From NCBI GenBank assembly GCA_022778785.1, contig JALFSO010000113.1:1-40180 (forward strand): a DNA stretch of 40,180 nt, given 5' to 3'. Both the position numbers and the translations under genes were made by a program. The DNA is from Dysosmobacter sp. Its GTDB lineage: Bacteria > Bacillota > Clostridia > Oscillospirales > Oscillospiraceae. Under the pieces are notes generated by a model that was not told the origin of the DNA, did not search any database, and was given only the letters and a program-made list of their open reading frames with translations. Positions 22,954 through 31,430 of this stretch are shown here, in pieces (within the stretch, counting starts at the first letter, position 1; each line of letters begins with the position of its first letter).

Positions 22954-24114
22954 GTGAAGAAGTTAATTGCACTTGCCCTTGCAGTGGTAATGACAATGTC
23001 CCTGGCGGCCTGCGGTTCCAGCGGCGGTTCCTCCGCGCCCGCGGCTTCCGGCGGCTCCGGCTCCTCTGCCCCCGCCGCCAGCTCCGGTGAGGCCGGAAAG
23101 GTCTACAATGTCTGCAATCTGGTCAACGGCAACCTGGGCGACAAGTCCTTCTTTGACTCCGCCGAGGCCGGTCTGGAGCAGCTGAAGGCCGATGGCCGCA
23201 TCGAGCTGACCACCATCGAGATGGGCGGCACCGATGAGGATCAGCCCAAGTGGCTGGAGACGCTGTATGAGGTCTCCGAGTCCGGTGAGTACGACCTGAT
23301 CGTCTGCGGTACATATCAGATGCCCGACTACCTGAAGGAAGTCGCCACTCAGTACCCCGACCAGAAGTATCTGATCTATGATGACAACACCTACGTGGGC
23401 AACAACGACAACGTGGTCAACATGACCTTCAAGCAGAACGACCTGGGCTATATCATGGGCGTTTATGCCGCCTGCATGACCACCGACACCAGCATCGAGA
23501 ACATGAACGCGGACGCCGTTCTGGGCTTCGTCGGCGGCGTTGACAGCCCCGTTATCAACGACTTCCTGTACGGCTTCATCCTGGGCGCCCAGAGCATCAA
23601 TCCCGATGTGAAGATCGACACCCGCTACACCAATGACTATGTGGATACCGCCATCGCCAAGGAGTACGGCCTGTCCATGATCAACGACAACAAGTGCGAC
23701 ATCATCTGGGGCGTGGCGGGCAACGCCGGCAACGGCGCCGCCGAGGCCGCTCTGGAGACCGGCAAGGGCTGGTTCCTGGGCGTTGACTCCGACCAGGAGC
23801 TGACCTTCTCCGCCGATCTGGCTGCCATCACCCTGACCTCCGGCCTGAAGAACATCGGCAACGCTCTGATCTGGTTCTTCGACCAGTGGGACGAGGGCAA
23901 TGAGTTCTGGGGCCAGGAGATCAACCTGGGCATCGCCGAGGGCGGCGTCGGCATCGTCACCGACAAGAACTATGACAAGTACGCCTCCGATGACACCAAG
24001 GCCGCCGTGGAGACTGCCCAGCAGGCCATCCTGGATGGTACCGTCACCGTCCCCTCTGCCATCGGTGATACCTCCGGCACCGTGGAGGCTCTGCGGGAGT
24101 CTGTCCGTCCGTAA
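22954..24114 (+). CDS. BMP-family nucleoside-binding lipoprotein
   Basis: 386 residues from a GTG start with GGAGGT 7 nt upstream. The signal peptide ends at L-A-A-C (Cys20), then a Ser/Gly/Ala-rich tether. The mature domain shows BMP/PnrA features: NGNLGDKSFFDSAEAGLEQL near its start, YDLIVCGTYQMPDYL, and a late GWFLGVDSD segment. BMP proteins with this type of ATPase and two permeases are nucleoside importers. It is the first gene of the operon and is followed by a strong hairpin that may allow its higher expression. Confidence 0.88.
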   Translation: MKKLIALALAVVMTMSLAACGSSGGSSAPAASGGSGSSAPAASSGEAGKVYNVCNLVNGNLGDKSFFDSAEAGLEQLKADGRIELTTIEMGGTDEDQPKWLETLYEVSESGEYDLIVCGTYQMPDYLKEVATQYPDQKYLIYDDNTYVGNNDNVVNMTFKQNDLGYIMGVYAACMTTDTSIENMNADAVLGFVGGVDSPVINDFLYGFILGAQSINPDVKIDTRYTNDYVDTAIAKEYGLSMINDNKCDIIWGVAGNAGNGAAEAALETGKGWFLGVDSDQELTFSADLAAITLTSGLKNIGNALIWFFDQWDEGNEFWGQEINLGIAEGGVGIVTDKNYDKYASDDTKAAVETAQQAILDGTVTVPSAIGDTSGTVEALRESVRP

Positions 24115-24150
24115 AACTGGATCTGAAACTGAACTCATCACGAGTTTCCT

Positions 24151-24184
24151 GTAAAGAGGGGGCTGTATTCAGCCCCCTCTTTAC
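24151..24184 (+). other. Intercistronic hairpin after the binding-protein gene
   Basis: A perfect 15-bp stem (24151-24165 with 24170-24184, loop TATT). The T-rich part is inside the 3' arm and no T-run follows, so it resembles the message-stabilising hairpin in the lysine importer operon more than a full terminator. Confidence 0.75.
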
Positions 24185-24253
24185 TCCATGTGAAAACAAG
24201 GAGCTGTCCGGCAGCTCCGGTTCCATAAATCATGAGACGGGAGGGAGCCCCAT

Positions 24254-25813
24254 ATGGCAGAGGAATATGTGGTCCAGATGAAGGGGATCACAAAAGTCTA
24301 CCCCAACGGCATCGCCGCCAACCAGGACGTGGACCTGTCCGTCCGCAAGGGCGAGATCCACGCGCTGATGGGCGAGAACGGCGCCGGAAAATCCACCCTG
24401 ATGAAAATGCTGTTCGGCCTGGAGCAGCCCACCTCCGGCGAGATCTGGGTCAACGGCGAGAAGGTGAATCTGACCTCACCCACCGTGGCCATCTCCAAGG
24501 GGATCGGCATGGTGCATCAGCACTTCATGCTGGTGCCCAGCCTCACCGTGGCGGAGAACATGGTGCTGGGCATGGTGCCCAGAAAGTCGGGCGTGTTCAT
24601 CGACCGGAAGAAGGCCGTGGAGCTGACGGAGGAGTACTCCAAGCGGTTCAACCTCCACGTGGACCCCAACGCCAAGGTCATGGATATCCCTGTGGGCATG
24701 AAGCAGAAGGTGGAGATCCTGAAGGCCCTGGTCCGGGGCGCCAGAATTCTGATCCTGGACGAGCCCACCGCCGTGCTGACCACCCAGGAGACCAGCGAGC
24801 TGTTCAAGGAGCTGCTGCACCTGAAGGAGGACGGCTACACCATCATCTTCATCTCCCACAAGCTCAACGAGATCATGGAGATCACGGACCGCATGACCAT
24901 CCTCCGGGGCGGCAAGTCCATGGGCGTCTATGAGACCAAGGACGAGAACCCGGAGAAGATCTCCCGCCTGATGGTGGGCCGTGACGTGGTGCTGAAGGTG
25001 GAGAAGGAGAAGGCCCGGCCCGGCGACGAGGTGCTGCGGATCCGGGATCTGGAGTTCGTCAACGAGTGGGGCAAGAAAATGCTGGACAAGGTGTCCCTCT
25101 CCGTCCGCAAGGGCGAGATCCTGGGCATCGCCGGCGTGGAGGGCAACGGCCAGAAGGAACTGGTGGACATGCTGTTCCATCTGAACACCCCCAACGCCGG
25201 CACCGTGGAGGTCAACGGCGAGAGCATCCTGGGCCTCAGCCAGCGGAAGATCCGGGAGAAGGGCGTGTCCCTGGTGCCGGAGGACCGGATGCTGTACGGC
25301 ATCGCCGGCGCGGCCTCCATCGAGGAGAACCTGATCTCCGACCGCTGCGGCGCGAAGCGGCTGAACAAGGGCCCCTTGTTTGATATGAAGGCCATCCACG
25401 CCGAGGCAGACCAGCTCATTGAAGACTACACCGTCCTCTGCAAATCCGGCGCCCAGAAGGTGGAGAACCTCTCCGGCGGCAACATCCAGAAGGTGGTGGT
25501 GGCCCGGGAATTCTCCAACAGCCCCTGCCTCATCATTGCCGACCAGCCCACCCGCGGCATCGACGTGGGAGCTACGGAGTTCATCCGCCGGAAGCTGGTG
25601 GAGCTGTCCCGCTCCGGTATTGCAGTGCTGCTGGTTTCTGCCGACCTCAACGAGGTCATGGAGCTGTCCGACAGCCTGATCGTGATGTACGCCGGACGGA
25701 TCGCCGCCTACTTCGAGGACACCTCGGACCTGAATGACGAGATCATGGGTGAGTACATGCTGGGCCTGAAACAGCAGACGCCCGAACAGATCAGGAGGGT
25801 TTGCCATGAGTAA
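24254..25813 (+). CDS. Nucleoside ABC transporter ATP-binding protein with two ATPase domains
   Basis: 519 residues with two nucleotide-binding domains. The first has Walker A GENGAGKST (about 39-47) and Walker B ILILDEPTAVLT but a degenerate signature (IPVGMKQKVEI). The second has a degenerate Walker A (GVEGNGQKE) but a full signature LSGGNIQKVVVAREF and IIADQPTRGID. This split is normal for the BMP/ribose-type importers, where the two sites are asymmetric. It powers the two permeases that follow and overlaps the first by 8 nt. Confidence 0.93.
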   Translation: MAEEYVVQMKGITKVYPNGIAANQDVDLSVRKGEIHALMGENGAGKSTLMKMLFGLEQPTSGEIWVNGEKVNLTSPTVAISKGIGMVHQHFMLVPSLTVAENMVLGMVPRKSGVFIDRKKAVELTEEYSKRFNLHVDPNAKVMDIPVGMKQKVEILKALVRGARILILDEPTAVLTTQETSELFKELLHLKEDGYTIIFISHKLNEIMEITDRMTILRGGKSMGVYETKDENPEKISRLMVGRDVVLKVEKEKARPGDEVLRIRDLEFVNEWGKKMLDKVSLSVRKGEILGIAGVEGNGQKELVDMLFHLNTPNAGTVEVNGESILGLSQRKIREKGVSLVPEDRMLYGIAGAASIEENLISDRCGAKRLNKGPLFDMKAIHAEADQLIEDYTVLCKSGAQKVENLSGGNIQKVVVAREFSNSPCLIIADQPTRGIDVGATEFIRRKLVELSRSGIAVLLVSADLNEVMELSDSLIVMYAGRIAAYFEDTSDLNDEIMGEYMLGLKQQTPEQIRRVCHE

Positions 25814-26948
25814 AAAGAGAAGTCTGATCTTCAGCATCGTCCGGGGTCTGGCGGCCATCTTCATCGCGCTGGCCGTGGCCACCCTGCTGATCTTCATCTG
25901 TTCCGACGGCAGTCTGGCGGAAAAGGGCAGCCAGACCCTGGGCGCCCTGCGGCAGCTGCTGATCGGCCCCGCCATCAAGAACAAGGGCGGCATCAGCACC
26001 AAGAACCTGTGCGACGTGCTGGCGGCCATGATCCCCATCATCTTCACGGGCCTGGCCACCTGCGTCATGTTCTCCGCCAATCAGTTCAACCTGGGCGCTG
26101 AGGGCGGCATCATGCTGGGCGCCTTCATCACCGCCTTGGTGGCCATCTACGCCCCCCTTCCCGCCGGTGTGCTGCCCATCGCGGCGGTGCTGATCGGCGC
26201 GGCGGCGGTAGGCGTCATGATGCTGATCCCCGGCCTGCTGAAGGTGAAACTGGGCGTCAGCGAGATGGTGTGCTCCCTGATGATGAACTACGTGGTGATG
26301 TACCTGATCAAGTACACGCTGAACAGCTTCCTGGCAGACAAGAGCAAGGGCCAGATCATGACCCACGACTTCCAGCCCCAGTCCGCCATTCCCCAGCTGA
26401 TCAACAACGGCTCCAAGCTGTCCTGGGGCTTCATCGTGGCCATTGTGCTGGTGGTGCTGGTGGCCCTGTTCATGTACCGGACCCGGTGGGGCTACGCCAT
26501 CCGGATGATCGGCATCAATCAGGACTTCGCCATGTACTCCGGTATGAAGGTGGGCACGGTCATCGTCCTGTCCCAGGTGCTGGGAGGCATTCTGGCCGGT
26601 ATGGGCGGCGGCATCGAGATGCTGGGCCGCTACACCAACTACTCCTGGATGGCCCTTCCCGGCTACGGTTGGACCGGCATTACCGTGGCCATCCTGGCGG
26701 GCAACAACCCCGCGTTCGTCCCCTTCGCTGCGTTCTTCATGGCCTATCTCAACAAGGGCTGCAGCCTGATGTCCACCTATTCCGGCGTTCCCTCCCAGCT
26801 CATCGACATCCTCCAGGCGGTGATCTTCCTGTTCTTCGCGGCGGAGCAGTTCCTGTCCGGCTACCGCCAGAAGCTGGTGGTCAAGAGTACCCAGGAGGAA
26901 CTGAAGCTGAAAGAGGCAGCCGCCGGTTCGGAAGGGAGCGTGAAGTAA
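25806..26948 (+). CDS. Nucleoside ABC transporter permease 1 (BPD_transp_2 family)
   Basis: 380 residues with about nine or ten membrane spans. Characteristic segments are NQFNLGAEGGIMLGAF (about 92-107) and RTRWGYAIRMIGINQDFAMYSGM (about 225-247). It overlaps the ATPase stop by 8 nt and pairs with the second permease, which starts one base after its own stop. The heterodimer forms the channel of the BMP-type nucleoside importer. Confidence 0.92.
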   Translation: MSKKRSLIFSIVRGLAAIFIALAVATLLIFICSDGSLAEKGSQTLGALRQLLIGPAIKNKGGISTKNLCDVLAAMIPIIFTGLATCVMFSANQFNLGAEGGIMLGAFITALVAIYAPLPAGVLPIAAVLIGAAAVGVMMLIPGLLKVKLGVSEMVCSLMMNYVVMYLIKYTLNSFLADKSKGQIMTHDFQPQSAIPQLINNGSKLSWGFIVAIVLVVLVALFMYRTRWGYAIRMIGINQDFAMYSGMKVGTVIVLSQVLGGILAGMGGGIEMLGRYTNYSWMALPGYGWTGITVAILAGNNPAFVPFAAFFMAYLNKGCSLMSTYSGVPSQLIDILQAVIFLFFAAEQFLSGYRQKLVVKSTQEELKLKEAAAGSEGSVK

Positions 26949-26949
26949 T

Positions 26950-27903
26950 ATGTTCTTCAACACGGATTTCTTCTTCTCCATCCTCCGGATCACCGCGCCT
27001 ATCCTGTTTGCCACCCTGGGCGCCGTGGTTGGCGAGAAAGCGGGCGTGTCCAACATCGGCCTGGAGGGCATTATGATGATCTCCGCCCTGTTCGGCTCCC
27101 TGTGCGCCTACTGGACCGGCTCCTGGGCGGCGGGATTGCTGCTGGCCCTGCTGGTGGGCATCATCATGGGCCTGCTGATGGGCTTTTTCGCCTTCAACCT
27201 GAAGACGGATATCATCCTCACCGGCGTGGCCGTCAACATGATCGGCTCCGGCGGCACGCTGTTCCTGGTGAAGGTCATCACCCAGATGACCGAGGGCAAG
27301 GCCCTGGCCTCCACCACCTCCCTCATCACCAAGGACCTGCAGATCCCCTCCTGGAACATCCCCATCATCAAGGACATCCCCGTCATCGGCGACGTCCTGT
27401 CGGGGCACTGCATCCTGACATATCTGGCCTTCCTCCTGGTGTTCCTCACCTGGGTCCTGCTGTACAAGACACCCCTGGGCCTGAACATCCGCTCTGTAGG
27501 TGAGAATCCCAACGCCGCGTCCTCCGTGGGCGTCAGCGTCATGAAGATCAAGTATATCGCCATCGGCTTCTCCGGAGCCATGGCCGGCTTCGGCGGCGCG
27601 TTCATGTCCATGTACTACGCCATGGGCTGGTCCCAGGACATGGTGTCCGGCCGCGGCTTCATCGCCCTGGCGGCACAGGCCATGGGCGCCGGAGAGCCGC
27701 TGGGCTCCATGCTGGCGGCCCTGGTGTTCGGCTTCGCCCAGGCGCTGGGCATCAAGATCTCCTCCAGGGGCATTGACTCCAACCTGGTGTCCCCCATCCC
27801 CTACGTGGTGACCATCCTGGGTCTGGTGGTCTTCGCCGTGGCGGCACGGATGAAGGTCAAGCGCCAGCACTCCGCGGCCGCCCTGCGGGAGGCCTCCAAG
27901 TAA
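26950..27903 (+). CDS. Nucleoside ABC transporter permease 2 (BPD_transp_2 family)
   Basis: 317 residues, about eight or nine spans, with EKAGVSNIGLEGIMMISALFG (about 27-47) and the cytoplasmic loop TPLGLNIRSVGENPNAASSVGV. It is the usual second, shorter permease in nucleoside importers. A hairpin separates it from the nucleoside hydrolase genes. Confidence 0.92.
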   Translation: MFFNTDFFFSILRITAPILFATLGAVVGEKAGVSNIGLEGIMMISALFGSLCAYWTGSWAAGLLLALLVGIIMGLLMGFFAFNLKTDIILTGVAVNMIGSGGTLFLVKVITQMTEGKALASTTSLITKDLQIPSWNIPIIKDIPVIGDVLSGHCILTYLAFLLVFLTWVLLYKTPLGLNIRSVGENPNAASSVGVSVMKIKYIAIGFSGAMAGFGGAFMSMYYAMGWSQDMVSGRGFIALAAQAMGAGEPLGSMLAALVFGFAQALGIKISSRGIDSNLVSPIPYVVTILGLVVFAVAARMKVKRQHSAAALREASK

Positions 27904-27915
27904 GTGTCTCCTACC

Positions 27916-27948
27916 CATTTGCCGCCCGCTCCGGGCGGCAAATGTTTT
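27916..27948 (+). terminator. Hairpin with short T-run between permease and hydrolase genes
   Basis: A perfect 13-bp stem (27916-27928 with 27932-27944) followed by TTT TG. It is probably a partial terminator that lowers expression of the two hydrolases relative to the importer. Confidence 0.6.
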
Positions 27949-27991
27949 GCCAGTGTTCCTGCCCTGACTCTCTTTGAAAGGAAGATCGCGT

Positions 27992-28948
27992 GTGAGCGAA
28001 GAAAAGAAGATCCCCATTCTGCTGGACGGCGACCCCGGTCATGACGACGCCATCGCCTGGATGCTGGCCAAGGCCAGCCCGGCGCTGGACATCCGGTGCG
28101 TCACCTCCTGCGCGGGGAATCAGACCATTGAAAAGACCACGTACAACGCCCAACGGGTGTGCACCCTGCTGGGCATCACCGCCCCCATTGCCATGGGACG
28201 GCCCCGTCCCCTGCTGGCAGACCCCATCACCGCCGGAAACGTCCACGGCCAGACGGGCCTGGACGGTCCCAGGCTGCCGGAGCCGGGCATGGAGCTGTCT
28301 CCCCTGGGCGCCGTGGAGCTAATGGCCCGGACGGTGCGGGAGAGCGAGTCGCCGGTGACCATCGTGTCCACCGGCCCCCAGACCAACGTGGCGGCGCTGC
28401 TGCTGGCCCATCCGGAGCTGAAGAGCAAAATCGGCCGCATCTCCCTCATGGGAGGCGGCATCGCCTACGGCAACTGGACGCCGGCGGCGGAGTTCAACAT
28501 TCTGGTGGACCCGGAGGCGGCCCGGACGGTCTTCTCCTCCGGCATCCCCGTGCAGATGGCGGGCCTGGACGTGACGGAGCGGGCCCTGATCTTCCCGGAG
28601 GACTTCCAGCGCATCCGGGCGGTGGGCAATCAGGTGGCCCGGGTGGTGGCGGACTGGCTGGAGTTCTTCTACCAGTTCCACCGCTCCATCGGCTACGCCG
28701 GAGCGCCGCTCCACGATCCCTGCGCCGTGGCGTCCCTGCTGCATCCGGAGCTGTTCACCATGCAGGACCTGTATGTGGAGGTGGAGACCGAGGGCGAATA
28801 CTGCCGGGGCGCCACCGTGGGCGACCTGCGGGGCAAGACCGGCCATGCCCCCAACGCCCGGTGCCTGATGGATGTGGACCGGCAGGGGTTCGTGGATCTG
28901 CTGGTGGAGGCGGTCCGGACCTATGACGGATGGGAGGTGCGTGTATGA
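27992..28948 (+). CDS. Inosine-uridine nucleoside N-ribohydrolase, first copy
   Basis: 318 residues from a GTG at 27992 with GAAAGGAAG upstream. The calcium-binding N-terminal motif reads DGDPGHDDA (12-20), close to the canonical DTDPGx[15 protein letters not shown], the MGGG segment and [12 protein letters not shown] follow in the normal order, and the late HDP supplies the last metal ligand. It cleaves imported nucleosides to base and ribose. The stop overlaps the second hydrolase start (ATGA). Confidence 0.92.
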   Translation: MSEEKKIPILLDGDPGHDDAIAWMLAKASPALDIRCVTSCAGNQTIEKTTYNAQRVCTLLGITAPIAMGRPRPLLADPITAGNVHGQTGLDGPRLPEPGMELSPLGAVELMARTVRESESPVTIVSTGPQTNVAALLLAHPELKSKIGRISLMGGGIAYGNWTPAAEFNILVDPEAARTVFSSGIPVQMAGLDVTERALIFPEDFQRIRAVGNQVARVVADWLEFFYQFHRSIGYAGAPLHDPCAVASLLHPELFTMQDLYVEVETEGEYCRGATVGDLRGKTGHAPNARCLMDVDRQGFVDLLVEAVRTYDGWEVRV

Positions 28949-29874
28949 ACAGGATCCCCGTATGGTTTGACACGGACATGGGCGTGGATGACGCCGCGGC
29001 TCTGCTGGTGCTGAATCGTCTGGAGACGGTGGAGGTGGTGGGGATCTCCGCCGTGGCGGGAAACGTGGAGCTGTTCCACACCTACGACAACGTCCGGAAG
29101 GTCTGCCGTCTTATCGGAAGCGCCGCGCCGGTTTTCAGGGGCGCGGACAGACCGCTGTTCAAGGAACTGGAGATCGCGGCCTATGTCCACGGCGCGGACG
29201 GCCTGGGCGGCGCGGTGCTGCCGCCCTCTGACGCACCGGAGCAGCCGCTGGCCGCGTGGGACGCCCTGTATCAGGCCGCCCGGGCGGCGGAGGGCAGGCT
29301 GGAGATCGTGGCCGTGGGGCCGCTGACCAATCTGGCCATCGCTTTTGGAAAATATCCGAAGCTGAAGGACCTGGTGAAGCGCATCCTCATCATGGGCGGC
29401 GCTGCCCAGGGGGGAAATGTGACGCCGTCGGCGGAGTTCAACATCTATGTGGATCCCCACGCAGCCCAGATGGTGTTCAAGTCCGGCGTCCCCGTGGTGA
29501 TGTGCGGCCTGGACGTGACGGAAAAAGCGTATCTCACCCGGGCGGAAGTGGAGGAGACCGGCGGACGCGACACGCCGGTGTGCCGCTTCTTCCGGGACAG
29601 CACCCGGGAGCTGGTGAAATACCATGAGGACTGGGGCAATCCTGGACTGGTGCTCCACGACGTGTGTCCGGTGCTGTTTCTGGAGCATCCGGAGATATTC
29701 CGGGGACAGGAGGCCGGGGTTTATGTGGAGACCCGGGGCACCATCACCACCGGCAAGACGGTGACGGATCTGTGGAGCGACAAGGAGTTCCCGGAGAAGA
29801 ACGCCTTCGTGGTGCTGGACGTGGACCGTCCGGCCTTCGTCCGGCTGGTGCAGGACGCCATTCTGGCGTATTGA
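28945..29874 (+). CDS. Inosine-uridine nucleoside N-ribohydrolase, second copy
   Basis: 309 residues. The N-terminal motif is DTDMGVDDA (9-17), with Met replacing the usual Pro. [14 protein letters not shown], the IMGGAAQGG segment, [12 protein letters not shown] and LHDVCPV (where HDP is usual) complete the fold. It is clearly a paralogue of the preceding gene but well diverged, so different substrate preference is likely. GGGAGGTG precedes the start. Last gene of the nucleoside importer operon. Confidence 0.92.
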   Translation: MNRIPVWFDTDMGVDDAAALLVLNRLETVEVVGISAVAGNVELFHTYDNVRKVCRLIGSAAPVFRGADRPLFKELEIAAYVHGADGLGGAVLPPSDAPEQPLAAWDALYQAARAAEGRLEIVAVGPLTNLAIAFGKYPKLKDLVKRILIMGGAAQGGNVTPSAEFNIYVDPHAAQMVFKSGVPVVMCGLDVTEKAYLTRAEVEETGGRDTPVCRFFRDSTRELVKYHEDWGNPGLVLHDVCPVLFLEHPEIFRGQEAGVYVETRGTITTGKTVTDLWSDKEFPEKNAFVVLDVDRPAFVRLVQDAILAY

Positions 29875-29887
29875 GCAAAATTGAGCG

Positions 29888-29928
29888 AGCAGGCCCGGAA
29901 GAGGATTTCTCCCGGGCCTGCTGCTGTT
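29888..29928 (+). terminator. Terminator of the nucleoside operon
   Basis: An 11-bp GC-rich stem (29888-29898 with 29912-29922) followed by GCTGTTTC, a weak T-run. Confidence 0.6.
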
Positions 29929-29955
29929 TCGGACAGAAAAAACTTTTCGGAAGAG

Positions 29956-29976
29956 AAAAAGTATGATATACTTTTT
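29956..29976. promoter_or_regulatory. Palindrome AAAAAGTAT-GAT-ATACTTTTT upstream of rpoN
   Basis: A perfect 9-bp inverted repeat. It contains TATGAT (29962-29967) and TATACT (29967-29972), either of which could be a -10 box; no good -35 is seen. An operator overlapping the rpoN promoter, or a small terminator, are both possible. Confidence 0.5.
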
Positions 29977-30022
29977 ACGACAAATTCCGCAGGATTCAAC
30001 CGCTGAATGAGGGAGTGAATAT

Positions 30023-31384
30023 ATGCCGATGGAACAGCGCCTGGAACAGGCTCAGAAATTGATTTTGACCCAGACCGTGCAGCAGTCTCTGCATTGTTTG
30101 CAGATGTCCTCCCAGGAACTGAGCGGCTATCTGCAGGAGGAAGCCCTTTCCAATCCCCTGCTGGAGGTAGAGGATATGCCCCTGGGGGTGCCCTATCCGG
30201 CGGACCGGGATCAGGGACAGGAGAATCTGCCCATCGAGGTACGGGAGCGCATTGCCTGGGAGGGCGGAAAAAATCGGGAGGACGACGGAGATTTCACCAG
30301 ACTGTACAGCCGGAGCCAGTCCTTCCAGGAGTATCTGGAGGAGCAGCTGGGCCAGATGAAAGGCCTCGGCGGCGATCAGCTGGCCCTGTGCCGCTATCTG
30401 GTGGGCTGCCTGAACTCTGCGGGATATCTGGACTGCTCCCTTTCCGAGCTGGCGGAAGAGCTGGGACGTCCGCTGTTCGACCTGGAGCAGGCCCTGTTTG
30501 CCGTTCAGCTGCTGGACCCGCCCGGCGTGGGGGCCCGGAGCCTGTCGGAGTGCCTGCTGCTGCAGCTGGCCCAGGGACCGGCCTTCAACGAGGTGAACAT
30601 CCGTCTGGTGCAGTCGGGCCTGCCGCTGCTGGCGGATCAGAACTACACCGCTCTGGCGGAACTGCTGGAGGTGAAGCCGTCGGAGGCGAAGCGCGCGGCG
30701 GAGGTGATCCGGGAGCTGAATCCCATTCCTTCCCGGGGATTCGATACGGGGACCCAATCCGCCTACATCGTTCCGGAGGCGTCCATCCGCTGCGAGGACG
30801 GCAGAGTGGTGGTGGAGATGAACGAGCATGCCATTCCCCATGTGGCGCTGAACGAGGAGTACTGCGCCATGATGAACCGGCGGGACTGCCCGGACGCCCA
30901 ACCCTATCTGAAGGAAAAGCTCACAGAGGCCAAGGGGCTGATGGGCATGGTCAGGGACCGGGCGGAGACCATCTCCCGGCTGCTGACCGCGGTGGTGCAG
31001 TACCAGCGGGACTATTTCCTGGAGGGCGCGGCGCTGCGGCCCATGACCATGAGCCAGATGGCGGAGGAGCTGGACCTCAGTACCTCCACGGTCAGCCGGG
31101 CGGTACGGGATAAGTACATCCAGTTCCAGGGAAAACCCCTGGCCCTGCGGAGCCTGTTCACCACGGCGCTGCGCACCGCCCAGGGCGAGAACGTCTCCGT
31201 GGAGACGGCCCGGCAGCAGCTGCGGCGGTTCGTGGAGGCGGAGGACCCGGCCCATCCCCTGTCGGATGAGGCGCTGCGGACAGCCCTCTCCGGCGTTGGC
31301 ATTGAGATCTCCCGGCGGACCGTGGCCAAGTACCGGGGTGAGCTGAATATCCCAGCGGCCTCCGCCAGAAAAAAGAGAGCTTGA
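30023..31384 (+). CDS. rpoN: RNA polymerase sigma-54 factor
   Basis: 453 residues in the normal order. The Gln/Leu-rich activator-contact region I is at 1 to about 50 (EQRLEQAQKLILTQTVQQSL), and the core-binding domain is at about 95-270 with LDPPGVGARSLSECLLLQL. The helix-turn-helix MAEELDLSTSTVSRAVRDKY follows, and the RpoN box is SRRTVAKYR near 432-440 (usually ARRTVAKYR). It directs transcription from -24/-12 promoters and needs an enhancer-binding activator; none is encoded in this window. GAGGGAG precedes the ATG. Single-gene unit with its own terminator. Confidence 0.95.
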   Translation: MPMEQRLEQAQKLILTQTVQQSLHCLQMSSQELSGYLQEEALSNPLLEVEDMPLGVPYPADRDQGQENLPIEVRERIAWEGGKNREDDGDFTRLYSRSQSFQEYLEEQLGQMKGLGGDQLALCRYLVGCLNSAGYLDCSLSELAEELGRPLFDLEQALFAVQLLDPPGVGARSLSECLLLQLAQGPAFNEVNIRLVQSGLPLLADQNYTALAELLEVKPSEAKRAAEVIRELNPIPSRGFDTGTQSAYIVPEASIRCEDGRVVVEMNEHAIPHVALNEEYCAMMNRRDCPDAQPYLKEKLTEAKGLMGMVRDRAETISRLLTAVVQYQRDYFLEGAALRPMTMSQMAEELDLSTSTVSRAVRDKYIQFQGKPLALRSLFTTALRTAQGENVSVETARQQLRRFVEAEDPAHPLSDEALRTALSGVGIEISRRTVAKYRGELNIPAASARKKRA

Positions 31385-31392
31385 GAGATGAA

Positions 31393-31430
31393 CAGCGGTC
31401 CCCTGTCACAGACAGGGGGCCGCTGATTTT
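31393..31430 (+). terminator. Terminator after rpoN
   Basis: A 15-bp stem with one G-U pair (31393-31407 with 31411-31425) then ATTTT. It touches the recQ stop on the other strand; the minus-side tail (TTCATCTCT) is weak. Confidence 0.85.

Noticed and set aside
23030-23095. Repeat-rich Gly/Ser/Ala stretch as a separate element
   Set aside because: It is the ordinary flexible tether after the lipobox of a Gram-positive lipoprotein, seen likewise at 13880-13960.
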